The translations under genes and the position numbers were made by a program. A stretch of 64,000 bases of DNA from assembly GCA_020002185.1 (NCBI GenBank), contig CM034531.1:45150574-45214573 (forward strand). Reading direction: 5' to 3'. The stretch is from Paraescarpia echinospica. Its lineage: Eukaryota; Annelida; Polychaeta; Sabellida; Siboglinidae. Below are positions 1 to 11,016 of this stretch, piece by piece (within the stretch, counting starts at the first letter, position 1; each line of letters starts with the position of its first letter). The notes beneath the pieces are model-generated. The model was not told where the DNA came from, searched no databases, and worked only from the letters and a program-made list of their open reading frames with translations.

Positions 1-260
1 CGTGTGTGCGTGTGCGCGGGTGCGTGTGTGCACGTATGTATGTATGTGTGTATGTATGTATGTGTGTATGAATGAATATATATCTGTATGTATGTATATA
101 TGTATGTATGCATGTACATATGTGCAAGTGTGTATGTGTGCATGTGTGTATGTGTGCATGTGTGCATGAGTGCATATGTTCATGCGTGCATGCATGGGTG
201 TGCGCGTGTGCGTGTGTGCGTGTGTACGTGCGCGCGTGCGCGTGTGTTCGCATCGACTTC
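1..260. repeat. TG/TA-rich microsatellite
   Basis: Imperfect TG, TATG and CGTG dinucleotide-type repeats fill the left edge. Several overlapping reading frames are open only because the sequence is repetitive; they are not genes. Confidence 0.9.
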
Positions 261-505
261 ATTTATAGTTCCTTTGTGCTTTCTGTGTGTGTATTAACAA
301 ACATCTTACCGTCTTAACTATGTGAACCTTTCAGTAACAATATCAGCACACAATTGATTTGCAGCACTGCTGCAGCTCGATGAATTGGTACAATCACGTG
401 TGTTCAACAAGAGCATGGTCAGTCTATGGCGGTTTACTTGCTTCTATCTAGTAAACAGGACACGAATACACCAGTCTAAGACGATAACATGAACAAACAA
501 ATTTA
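261..505. other. unique spacer, no gene seen
   Basis: About 240 bases of ordinary non-repetitive DNA between two microsatellites. I see no coding or RNA signal. Confidence 0.5.
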
Positions 506-910
506 CGAACATACGCAAGCACACACACACGCACGCACGCACACACACACACACACACACACGCGCACACACAAACACACATACACACACAAACACATGC
601 ACGCACGTACACACTCGCGCGCACACACATACCCATGCCCACACAAACATATACAAACAAACACACACACAAACACACACACACACTCACAAACACATAC
701 AAACACACAAACACACACACACACACACGCAAGCACACACACACATACACGCACGAAAAAACACGCAAACACACACACAAACATACACACATAAACACAC
801 ACAAACACACATAAATATACAAACACATACAAACACATACAAACACATACAAACACATACAAACACATACAAACACATACAAACACATACAAACACATAC
901 AAACACATAA
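506..910. repeat. CA-rich microsatellite ending in a 10-bp repeat
   Basis: CA repeats with interruptions grade into a regular 10-bp unit (acaaacacat) repeated about nine times from roughly 820 to 909. Long open frames on both strands are repeat artefacts. Confidence 0.9.
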
Positions 911-955
911 CCGACGCGCTGGGACTCAGGCACCAGCGAAAAACCAGCGAAGACC

Positions 956-3110
956 TGGAGGGTCGAACAGCTGGCATCGACTCTTATGCAAAGTCCGGCA
1001 TTCCACCCTCAATATGGGAACAATGACTGGGAAATGAGTGGAGGTGGTGGAGCTAATGAAGAGGCGGCAACTGTGAGTGATGGGGGTACAAGAAACCAAG
1101 TGGAACGGGGACCGGGCAATGGATCTGGGAGAAGGGTTTAAGATGCTGTATTCAGGGGGAGATGGAAGAAGGAATGGAGTGGGAGTGATTATGAAGGAGG
1201 AATACAGCAAGGACGTCATCAGGGTGGAACGATGGGAAGGCAGGATAATTCCAGTGTGGATGTTAGTTGGAGGAGGGATGATGTGCATATCACCGGGCTA
1301 TGCACCACACACTGGGAGAACTCAAGAAGACAAGGATGCAGTTCGAAACAACCTGGAAGAAATTATTGGGTATGTGGAGCCGGAGATTGGTTGTGGCTGG
1401 TGATGTAAATGCACATGTAAGAAAGAGACAAAATAGTGAGGAGACCTTAGGAAAGAACATATATGGAACGAGAAACAGATAGGGGCAAGATCTGGTCGAG
1501 AAACTAGGCAGAAATCAGCTAGTGTTGGTAAACGCCTTCTTTCAGAAGAGGGAATCACACAATATCACTTACAGAAGTGGAAACAACAGAACAGATATAG
1601 ATCTGCTGATTGTTAGAAGCAGCCAGTTGAACAAGGTTAGGGACTGCAAAGTTCTGGCAGGAGAGCACATAACGAGCCAACATAAACCATTGGTTTATGA
1701 AATGTGGATAGGAAGAGGCAAACAGAGAAGGAGGAAACAAAGACAGGTAAGCAAATGGTGGAAATGTGAAGGAGAGGTGATGTCCCAATAGAAAACCGAA
1801 GTCGAGAGGAAGTTCAGGCTACCCCAAGAAGATATTGAGGATGTGGAATCAGAGTGGAAAGCACTTGAGGAAAGGCTTTGTTAAAACAGCTTAGGAGATA
1901 TGTGGCCGAACATCACGAAAGCTCACACAAAACCGAAAGAAGAAAGAACAGTGCTGGTGGAACCAGGAAGTTGAACAAGCAGTACGAGAAAAAAAGGAGG
2001 CACTGAAGTGTATGGACGAAGCGAGTGATGACGAAAAGACAAGACTGAAGCAGAAGTACCGGGAGAAGAAGAAGGCAGCAAATTAGGCGTTGGAAAGGAT
2101 ACTAGTTGCTAGGGTGAGGCTTATAGTGGAGAGCAAAATCGGAGAGAATCAGCTGGGATTTAGGAAAGGGAGAGGAACAGATGATGGATGGTTTGTCATC
2201 AGACAAAAATTATCGAGTAGAACAAAGAATTTAAAAGGATGTATTATTCGGTTTTGTAGATCTGGAAAAAGCATCTGACACCATTCCGAGAGAACTCGCA
2301 TTTGCAGTCATGCGATGGATGGAGGTTGGAGAAGCAGAAGTCAGAATGGTGGAGGAAATGTATAAGGAGACAACAGCGGTAGTGAGAGTCGAGGGAGAAA
2401 CGTCGGAACAATTTGGAGTGGAAATGGGACTCAGACAAGGAAGGCCTTGAGTCCCCTGCTTTTCATTATGGTGATGAACCTGATCAGTGGAAAGATATCG
2501 GAGCAGGAAGAACTTAAGAAGATTTTGTATGCAGACGACCTAGCAGCGGTGGCTGATAACAAAGAGGAACTACAGAAAGCATTGCAAGAATGGAGTAACA
2601 CCTTCAGAAAATACGGCCTCCGAATGAATCTGGAGAAGACTGAAGTAATATGGGTAGGTGAACAGGAGGTAGATCTGTATGTAGTTGTTGACGGAAAGAC
2701 CTTTAAACAAGTGAACAGCTTTGTACACCTGGGCGGGACAGTGTGTGAAGTTGGAAGGAATAGTAAAGAAATACAGAGGAGGGTGCAAGCAGGAGCAGCA
2801 GCATGGAAGAGGATAGAAGGCATTATGTGGGACAGAAAACTGAAGAAACAACTGAAAGGAAAAGTGTTGGAAGCCTGCGTTGTACCAGCCTGTATATACG
2901 GGTTGGGAACACGGGCACCGACAGAGAGACAGGAGGAGAAAGGTAACAGAAAACAACTGGGTCAAAAGAATATGTAGAGTAACGCGAGAGGATAGAAGGA
3001 AGATAAAGGAATTGAGATAGGAGATTGGAATAAAAAACACCTAAAGAGGAAAGAAGCCGGAAACAGAACGAGATGGGCAGGACATGTACAAAGAATGGGT
3101 GAAGACAGAA
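956..3110 (+). mobile_element. RTE-like non-LTR retrotransposon, decayed
   Basis: Broken open frames read in order as an AP-type endonuclease then a reverse transcriptase. Endonuclease blocks are VMGVQETKWNG near 1077, a YAPHTGRTQEDKD block near 1300, a GDVNAHV block near 1400 and an LVNAFFQKRE block near 1520. The reverse transcriptase shows GENQLGFRKGRG near 2145, an interrupted VDLEKASDTIPRE near 2260, the GLRQG...SPLLFIMVMN palm block near 2430-2475 and the catalytic box LYADDLAAV at about 2527. Stops and frameshifts occur throughout, so it is dead. Clade assignment (RTE/RTE-X) rests on motif spelling and is moderately sure. It ends in a TA/TG microsatellite at 3110-3175, as LINE tails often do. 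Confidence 0.8.
2447..2977 (+). pseudogene. reverse transcriptase palm/thumb fragment of the RTE-like LINE
   Basis: A 176-residue open stretch starting inside the reverse transcriptase. It carries SPLLFIMVMNLISG, the catalytic YADD near residue 28 and the NLEKTEVIW block near residue 60, then the start of the C-terminal region with ACVVPACIYG. The upstream half is in another frame and the end is broken at about 2940 by a frameshift. It is a fossil, not a functional gene. Confidence 0.75.
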
Positions 3111-3122
3111 TATATATATATG

Positions 3123-3174
<52 letters not shown>

Positions 3175-3175
3175 C
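3110..3175. repeat. (TA)n(TG)n microsatellite
   Basis: TA repeats followed directly by TG repeats at the 3' edge of the LINE. Confidence 0.95.
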
Positions 3176-3301
3176 ACAAAATTTGCTTTTCTTGTTGGGG
3201 TCATATGGATCCATTTCATTATGGGCACCATTCCATTCCCTTCCTTCCGTTCCCTTTCTGTAAATTATCGACAAATAAAGTTCACTCACTCATGTCGGCC
3301 A

Positions 3302-4670
3302 CTAGGGTCGAACATTAGTGGCTTCAATCATCCGTCTCCAGTTCCCACTGTGTGCCATTGCCGTCTTCAGCTCCTCCGTCTCTAAACCCACATCTTCCTT
3401 TAAGCAGTCGATGTAAGTTGCTGCTGGACTTCCTACCTTGGTTCTTCCATGTGTCGGTTGCCACACGGTGGTCTTAGATGCCATTTCATCCTTATGTCTG
3501 TAGCAGTGTCCGGCAAATCTCAATCGTCTTCTTCTTATTTTATCAGTGACTTTACACGTTCCACTGTGTAGTTCTATGTTTATCAAATGCTGTTGCCAGT
3601 GAATGTTAAATGCGGCTCGAAGCATTCTTGTATAACATCCGTCTAGATGTTTGTTAAGTGTTTTCGTTATTGTTCATGTTTCGCATCCATACAGTAGCAT
3701 AGACTCTACTGTTGCAATAAACAGTCGCTGCTTGATTTTGAGCGCGAGTATAGATTTCCATAATAGGTTTAGTTGTTTGAGTGCACTTCACGCCATTGCC
3801 TTCCTGGTTTTGATGTATTTGTCTGTTGTGCAGATCCAGGAGCCAAGGTATTTGTAATCATCAACCTTCTCTAAAACAGCTCCTTCCCTGACAACGATGA
3901 TGCCGGTGTTTCCTAATTGGTTGAATGATATATATTTGTTTTTTTCCAGGATTGATCTGTAAACCAATCCTTGCACATGATGTTTCCACTTGTGTTAGAA
4001 GCTGTGCCTAATTGATCACTTCTGATAGTAGCGCAATGTCATCAGCAAATTCGAAATCGGTGATTACCTCAAGTTTAACACGTTTACGTTTCCTTCTTGT
4101 TATCTGGAATCCAAGTTCCACTTCTCTTCCGTGGATAGCTCGCCGCAGTGCATAGTCAAGGACTATCACAAAGAGGTATGGCACCAACGTGTCACCCTGT
4201 AGCACTCCCGCCGTGATATAAACAAGCTCAGTTTCTCCATCTGGTGATTGTACTTTGGCACGTGTGTTCCTGTACATGTTAGAAATAGCTCTTGCTAGCT
4301 CTTAGGGCACACTATTGGCTTCAAGAATCTTCATCATCTTGCCACGATGAACCGTATCAAATGCTCTTCGGAAGTCTACGAATGTCATAATTGCAGGAAG
4401 ATGTTTTGCTCTAATTCCTTCAATTAACCTTTTCAGGGTTAGTATATGACCTACTGTTGTCATGCCTCTCCAGAATCCATTCTGATTGTCTCTAAGGTGG
4501 TGGTCTTTTTCAGTACGTATTCTGTTCAATGCCATCCTGTTGAATGCCTTTGCCACACTGGAGATCAGGCTAATGCTCCTGTAATTCCCTGTTATGCTTA
4601 AATCGTCATTCTTAGGTATTGGAATAATGTTCAGAACTGTCCACTGTAGCGGTATGTTCCCTTCAATCAA
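3302..4670 (-). pseudogene. reverse transcriptase and C-terminal region of the minus-strand LINE
   Basis: Four consecutive minus-strand frames (4670-4302, 4277-4008, 3976-3788, 3625-3302) make up fingers, palm, thumb and C-terminal domain. The catalytic box reads FADD near 4045. The primer-grip side block VLEKVDDYKYLGSW is near 3860. Three frame changes separate the pieces. The C-terminal piece has the usual RRRRLRFAGH and WRRMIEATN endings of this family. Confidence 0.75.
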
Positions 4671-5304
4671 AGCTTTGTTGCAAAACTCTAGTATGATACT
4701 GTCCAGATCGCACTGTACTCGTTTCTTTCAAAAGGTCCTTCCTTGATATTGATATTTGTGATTACAGGTTGGATCTCTTCATCCTCATCTTCTATGTCTG
4801 GTGGACTGCCTAGTAGTTTGTGGAAGTGATCGTGCCAGTTTCCCACTCTTTGTTCTGCAGTTTTGCCCTTTATTTGTCATTTACGAGCTGTCTTTCTACC
4901 ACTTATCTGGTTTATAAGCTTCCAGTTCTGTCCGTGTTTTCCATTAATGTGTGAATTTTCGACTTTAGCAGTGTTGCAGCAAAGTTCTTCCTCCTACACA
5001 ATGTTACAGGCTGTCTCCGTGTTCTTCTTGGCCTGCTCATATCTCACTCTGTTCTTAACTACATTGTTTTGCTGGTAGATCCTACAGGTCTCTTCAACTT
5101 TCTCTCTGGCTGATGTTACTCGCGAATCATCTGAGTATATTTTCTTTTTCTGTTTCTTACTGAGAGGAATAATGTTCTCTGTCGCATCTCTATTTGCTGA
5201 AGTGAAACACTCATATTGCTCCGTTTCTATTTCATCTATCATTTCCAGAATCTGCAATCTGTTCCGTACTTCACATGTCTACTGTTCTTACAAGCCACAG
5301 TCCT

Positions 5305-5402
5305 TGCTTAGCGCACTCCAGTCATGCTTTACTTTGCTTGGTGGCGACTTTTTCTTACGCAGACTAAGTCGTATTGTAGCTGTGACAATGCGATGTTCAG
5401 AC
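5305..5402 (+). repeat. 98-bp segment duplicated at 5793-5890
   Basis: The stretch starting gcttagcgcactccagtcat recurs nearly perfectly at 5793-5890. It is part of the LINE endonuclease (the DHRIV/IRLSLRKKK block on the minus strand). The second copy abuts the 70-bp tandem array. Confidence 0.85.
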
Positions 5403-5792
5403 CCGACACTTGCAAAGGTACCGTACGGTTCACGGTTCATCACGCTATTTCTCCATTTTTTTTTACCAGAATATAATCAAGCTGTCATTTCCCTCCATTT
5501 TGGTCCATAAACGTCCAGCTATTTCCATTTCTCTTGCGGTATATGGTGTTTGTGACCTCAAGATTATTCTCAGTGATAAGATCGATAAGGAATTCCCATT
5601 ACGGTTTGTATTGTTATCGTAAGGGTCTGTGTGGGTAAAGTCGTGCGTTAAAGTCTCCTATAACCAGCAACATGTTGTGCACTGGTACTGATTCGATCTC
5701 CCTTCTTAAGTCGTTGTAATGGTTCTCTAAGCTATCTACTTCAGCAGAGTTGGTCGGACAATACGTGAAGATAACTGTCGTAGTAGGATTGC

Positions 5793-5890
5793 TGCTTAGC
5801 GCACTCCAGTCATGCTTTACTTTGCTTGGTGGCGACTTTTTCTTACGCAGACTAAGTCGTATTGTAGCTGTGACAATGCGATGTTCAGAC
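5793..5890 (+). repeat. second copy of the 98-bp segment
   Basis: Near-identical to 5305-5402. It joins a different part of the same LINE on its left and the minisatellite on its right, so it marks a rearrangement inside the element. Confidence 0.85.
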
Positions 5891-7272
5891 CTAGGGCTCC
5901 CATGCCCCTTGTGTTGAACAGAATGCCTACTCCTCCCTCTGTTGTGTGTTGTAGTGTTCTCTAGGGCTCCCATGCCCCTTGTGTTGAACAGAATGCCTAC
6001 TCCTCCCTCTGCTGTGCGTTGTAGTGTTCTCTAGGGCTCACATGCCCCTTGTGTTGAACAGAATGCCTACTCCTCCCTCTGCTGTGTGTTGTAATGTTCT
6101 CTAGGGCTCCCATGCCCCTTGTGTTGAACAGAATGCCTACTCCTCCCTCTGCTGTGTGTTGTAATGTTCTCTAGGGCTCCCATGCCCCTTGTGTTGAGCA
6201 GAATGCCTACTCCTCCCTCTGATGTGTGTTGTAATGTTCTCTAGGGCTCCCACGCCCCTTGTGTTGAACAGAATGCCTACTCCTCCCTCTGCTGTGTGTT
6301 GTAATGTTCTCTAGGGCTCCCATGCCCCTTGTGTTGAGCAGAATGCCTACTCCTCCCTCTGCTGTATGTTGTAATGTTCTCTAGGGCTCCCATGCCCCTT
6401 GTGTTGAACAGAATGCCTACTTCTCCCTCTGCTGTGTGTTGTAGTGTTCTCTAGGGCTCCCATGCCCCTTGTGTTGAACAGAATGCCTACTCCTCCCTCT
6501 GCTGTGTGTTGTAATGTTCTCTGGGGCTCCCATGCCCCTTGTGTTGAGCAGAATGCCTACTCCTCCCTCTGCTGTGTGTTGTAATGTTCTCTGGGGCTCC
6601 CATGCCCCTTGTGTTGAGCAGAATGCCTACTCCTCCCTCTGCTGTGTGTTGTAATGTTCTCTGGGGCTCCCATGCCCCTTGTGTTGAACAGAATGCCTAC
6701 TCCTCCCTCTGCTGTGTGTTGTAATGTTCTCTGGGGCTCCCATGCCCCTTGTGTGTAGCAGAATGCCTACTCCTCCCTCTGCTGTGTGTTGAAATGTTCT
6801 CTGGGGCCCCCATTCCCCTTGTGTTGAGCAGAATGCCTACTCCTCCCTCTGCTGTGTGCTGTAATGTTATCTGGGGCTCCCATTCCACTTGTGTTGAGCA
6901 GAATGCCTACTCCTCCGTCTGCTGTGTGATGTAATGTTCTCTGGGGCTCCCATGTCCCTTGTGTTGAACAGAATGCCTACTCTTCCCTCTGCTGTGTGTT
7001 GTAATGTTCTCTGGGGCTCCCATGCCCCTTGTGTTGAACAGAATGCCTACTCCTCCCTCTGCTGTGTGTTGTAGTGTTCTCTAGGGCTCCCATGCCCCTT
7101 GTGTTGAACAGAATGCCTACTCCTCCCTCTGCTGTGTGTTGTAATGTCCTCTAGGGCTCCCATGCCCCTTGTGTTAACAGAATGCCTACTCCTCCCTCTG
7201 CTGTGTGTTGTAATGTCCTCTAGGGCTCCCATGCCCCTTGTGTTGAACAGAATGCCTACTCCTCCCTCTGCT
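5891..7272. repeat. 70-bp minisatellite, about 20 copies
   Basis: The landmark catgcccctt recurs every 70 bases from 5901 to 7161 and once more after a one-base deletion at 7230. Units are about 95% alike. On the minus strand the unit encodes part of the LINE endonuclease (GVGILLNTRG). Because 70 is not a multiple of 3, successive units are read in different frames, so the array breaks the gene. Confidence 0.95.
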
Positions 7273-7960
7273 GCTCCAGTAGTCGCATTTCTCCAGGCTG
7301 TGAAGTTTTACCTTGGATCTGCTCGTATCATACTGGTTCGTCATGCACTATACGGTGCTCTTGAATACCAATTACTTCAATTCCCTATTTCTTCATGTTC
7401 TTCACTAATTCTCTGAGCGTTGGTGATCGTATTGTTCTAACGTTCAAGGTTGATATTTTTATGGGTTTTTGTATTTTATTAGTTTCTCCCCTTTATATCG
7501 ACTGTTGTCAAACTTACAACGTCCTTGTCGTAAGTCTTGACCCTCTACAAGAATCAGTGGACGTACCAGAAGATAAGTCGGCAGGGACTTTAACCCTGGT
7601 GTCGTACGTTGTAGCCATACAGTTTTCGTTAGCTCTAGCTGGTGTGGGCGCCACTCCTGTCACCACGGTGTTACTTCGGAGTATCCTTCTCCTAGACCAC
7701 TCGCCAACCAAGGCTTGTGAGCGTGGTCTACCGATCGCTAGTTGTCCATAGCTGGAAGCTGGATTAGTGAGCGTTGGGACGTGTCCATACACAGATGGGC
7801 CCAGTACATTGCACGTAAGGGCTCCAGCCTGCTCTCAGATCCCCAGCACATTAGCCTGGGGCCGCAGGGTACCCAGTATCCGTAGTGTACCACAAGACGG
7901 TTGTGTTGGGGTCTTGTCTATGTAGAGGCTACGTACCAGCAGGGAAACTTATGCATTTGT
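7273..7960 (-). mobile_element. 5' part of the minus-strand LINE
   Basis: Upstream of the array on the minus strand lie the first endonuclease blocks (7440-7290) and a further open stretch of 92 codons at 7514-7792, rich in Ser, Arg and Thr. This is probably the N-terminal part or leader of the LINE frame. No known domain was recognised in the latter. Confidence 0.55.
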
Positions 7961-8975
7961 TTTGTTTCATGATGGTGATCATGTCAGGTATTACATCATG
8001 ATTTTCAATGGGCCATTACCCAGACATACACACGCTCTTACATTCACATTTCTTCAACTCTAGATAAAATATAAAATTCACAACAACAAACTAAAAAGAA
8101 TAATAATAATAGTTAATTAGTTAATGTCAATACTATTAACCACACAATGCGCCATGTATTATCGTAAAACGTAACCCGCCACAGGAAACCTGTCGTTAAG
8201 TTATTAAGTCGCACTGGCCAATTCTGCACGCCAGCCAAAAATAGCTGACAAGGGCATTTCCCATCAATTTTGTGATTTTGGCCGAAAAATGTAAATTATG
8301 ATCTCACCTTTCAATGCCCGGTTCATTTTCCTCCAAAACAAATAAAATAGAAGATGTATGGTTGATGCGGTCGTTATTTGTTTTCATTTAGTCCACTTTT
8401 AAACCTCTGATTCTCAAAACATCGGTTTTAAATAATTATGTTCGTGTATGCCGCATCATGATACAACTAATTAGGATGTGGAGATCTCGAAGTATTACTG
8501 CCCAGGGCATAGACATATAGTCATGCCGTGTTTAATAAAGGATGATCGGAATAATACTCGTAATAATACGTCCCGTCTGCCGTTTTTGTTATTTGCTACC
8601 TTTGGTGTATCGGCTTCCATCTGTGACATTATTTATATAAAGTTATTACAACAAGACAGTGGGAATTCCTTCTAATAACATTATCACTGTACACATTATC
8701 TTTTGTTAAACATGGTCTTACTAATTATAGTGTTATGGTGACTTAGAATTATTATTATAAGAGAACGTAAAGTACATTAGCTTTGTTCCCTACATATGCA
8801 CGCACTCTTGGATCAGAAAAAGCTAGGACACTCCCCACCCGTCGGCAAAATTAGACCAGTAGATTCGTATTGGCCAATAGCTACAAAACTACTTTTTATG
8901 TCGGAAAGTACACAGAAATGTGCTTCGCTATATGCGAAGATACTAACAAAAATAAGTTTAAGTATGTTGAACAGA
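7961..8975. other. intergenic DNA, no gene seen
   Basis: AT-rich unique sequence. Short open frames at 8478-8675 and 8796-9082 have no recognisable motif and no splice context. Confidence 0.5.
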
Positions 8976-8979
8976 AGGG

Positions 8980-9120
8980 ACGGGTGATTATCATTGATGC
9001 AAAAACAAATGACATCAATTCTAGGTCAAAGATAAAAGTCAAGTGCCAAATAGATCAAGGTCAAATAGCGAAAATGTCATGAAATAAATAACTAGGTCAG
9101 ATAGGTCAAATGATCTTATT
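8980..9120 (-). repeat. dispersed small repeat, copy 1 (minus)
   Basis: The segment with gtgattatcattgatgcaaa and tandem ggtcaaa motifs matches the reverse complement of 17997-18135. This looks like a short interspersed or MITE-type repeat, present twice in opposite orientation. Confidence 0.5.
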
Positions 9121-9279
9121 AAATAGGTAATTGCGCTTGCGCAATGGTGTTTTTTAATGTCGGATAGGTGGTGGACCATTTGTTCGGGTACAGCGCCCTT
9201 GGCATATACATTTAGAAATAAAAAATAGGTCTAACCCTGACGACTAGGTAGTAAACTAGAAAATGGGTAAAACCGTGTT

Positions 9280-9665
9280 ATTTACGGTTACCTTACAGGT
9301 CTACGACCTTCCCATAGCACTACTTCCGGTTACCGTACAATTTCACGATGTAATTTTAACCAAACTTCCGTTTACGTTTACTGTACAGGTCTACGACCTT
9401 CCCATCACTCTAGTTCCGGTTATCATACAGGTATACGGCCTTCCCATCACCCTACTTCAGGTTACCGTACAGTTTCACAATGTATTGTTAATCCTTCTTC
9501 CGGTTACAGTACAGTTTCACGATCATCCCATCACCCTACTTCCCTTAACCATACAGGTCTACGAACTTCCCATAACCCTACATCCGGTTACCGCACAGTT
9601 TCACGACCTTCCTATCACCCTGATTCCGTTAACCGTACATTTTTACAATCTACTTTTAAGCCTCC
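9280..9665 (+). repeat. 42-bp minisatellite, about 9 units
   Basis: A unit starting ggttaccgtacagtttcacg recurs at about 42-bp steps, with one 48-bp unit. As 42 = 14 codons, the frame 9263-9712 stays open for 149 codons and reads as variants of PVTVQFHDLPITLL. Units are well diverged (two sub-types, with tttcacga or gtctacga centres). No promoter, splice site or homology supports a protein. Confidence 0.85.
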
Positions 9666-9924
9666 CTCTTCATTCACCAAAAATACATATATACTTTAAA
9701 ACCCTAATTTAAAAACCCAAAACCTATTTACGCCTTAAAATCTAGACCCCAAACCATACTTGTATCGTTGGAAAATAGGAGTTTTATTGAAGCGGCGGAA
9801 GAATGTAGTCGGTGCCCTCTATTTGTTTGAGCAAACTTATTACATTCCGGACAGTAGACATGCTTGGTGACGCTAAATAAAGCTATCTTGCAATAATGTA
9901 TTAAAGTCTGACGTACGCTTCTGA

Positions 9925-11016
9925 TTGGTTCATGTAAAATGGCGGGAAATTGGTGAAAATGGCGGGAATTCGGTTAAAAATGGCGGGAAATTTCTGCCGA
10001 CGAATCAATTTTTGCTTGGTAGTTATTTTCAAGTCATGCGATTGGATACGGTTTTGTTTAAACTAGATTCGCAGGGGGGAATCACAGAAAAGCCTGAAAA
10101 TGAAGGCATAGATAAAGACAGCACAAATAAATCAGCAATTAACAGTCTGGAAAACTCTTCTGAAGCTGGATATAAATGTGTGTGTTTAAATGCAAGGAGT
10201 ATTGTAAACAAAAGAAATGAACTAAACATTATGGTAGAAGATATTGACCCTCATATAATAGGTATAACCGAATCCTGGACCACCACCGATATATCAGATG
10301 CCGAATTGGGACTGACAGGATATGTAATGTTTAGAAAAGATAGAATAGGAAGAAAGGGAGGTGGAGTTATTTTATATATTAAAGAATCTATCCAGGCTTA
10401 TGAAATAAAATTAGAAAGAGAAGCAGATTGCGAAGAAGCTGTTTGGTGTAACATAGTTACAGGAAACTCAAAGTTAACAGTTGGGTTAGTTTATCGAAGT
10501 CCAAACATAAGCATAGAAGAGAATGAAAAAATACAAAACGCTATAAGGGAAGTAAGCAAACGGGACTGTATTATTATGGGGGATTTTAACCACGGGCATA
10601 TACAATGGAAATCTCTTCAGAGTATGGGGAGTGCGGACCACAAGTTTTTAGTGTTAGTTCAAGATACTTTCCTTTCTCAACATGTGCTAGAACCAACCAG
10701 GGGTGAGAATGTGTTAGACATAGTTTTGTCCTCACAGAATGAATTAGTTGACAATTTCAAGATACGTGAGCCACTGGGGAGTAGGGATCACAACCAGATA
10801 CATTTTACCATCAAAGTAAAATCAGAAAGGAATAGTAAAAAGCAGTATAGGAGAAATTTCCACAAAGGAAGGTATAAGGACATGAGGAAATATTTAGCAA
10901 AGATAGACTGGAATAACACACTACAAAATAAGACAGCAACAGAATGCTGGAATATATTAAAGAGTGAAATTAAGTGCATAGTCGACAAATTTGTACCCTT
11001 CAAAAAACAAGGGTAA
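9925..11016 (+). pseudogene. CR1 ORF2 endonuclease domain (copy A)
   Basis: A 363-codon frame whose first ~40 codons come from flanking DNA. The LINE part carries AP-endonuclease blocks: LNARSIVNKRNEL, IIGITESW, YVMFRKDRIGRKGGGV, VGLVYRSPN, IMGDFNHGHIQW (catalytic Asp/Asn) and GSRDHNQIHF (catalytic Asp-His). It ends at a TAA where the other copies continue, so it is a nonsense-mutated ORF2. The nicking domain looks otherwise well conserved. Confidence 0.85.
9937..9991 (+). promoter_or_regulatory. three tandem ATGGCGGGAA motifs
   Basis: The string aatggcgggaa occurs three times in 55 bases. It resembles E2F (TTTSGCGSGAAA) and YY1 (AAATGGCGGC) sites. It lies just upstream of the truncated CR1 copy A. 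A regulatory role is only a guess; it may also be a short slippage repeat. Confidence 0.3.

Larger units (their letters stand above)
3298..7960 (-). mobile_element. second LINE family, decayed, with expanded endonuclease minisatellite
   Basis: Read on the minus strand from about 7960 down. The start of the endonuclease (a TLNVRTI-like block, then IQEHRIVHDEPV) lies near 7440-7330. A block ending in LLVIGDFNAR is near 5650, DHRIV...IRLSLRKKKS near 5400-5340, and the reverse transcriptase runs from about 4670 to 3788, with NYRSISLISSVAKAFNR, FVDFRRAFDTVHRGKM, GVLQGDTLVPYLFVIVLDYA and FADDIALLSE. The C-terminal block RRRRLRFAGHCYRHKDE ends near 3300. Many frameshifts make it inactive. The family is common in invertebrate genomes, but I do not assign the clade. 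The endonuclease part is split by a 70-bp tandem array and a partial duplication. Confidence 0.8.

Noticed and set aside
448..977. Open frames up to 161 codons on the minus strand and 101 codons on the plus strand
   Set aside because: They are translations of CA/TG simple repeats with no other support.
5891..7272. Regular 70-bp array considered as a CRISPR array
   Set aside because: There are no variable spacers; the whole unit repeats, in a eukaryotic LINE context.
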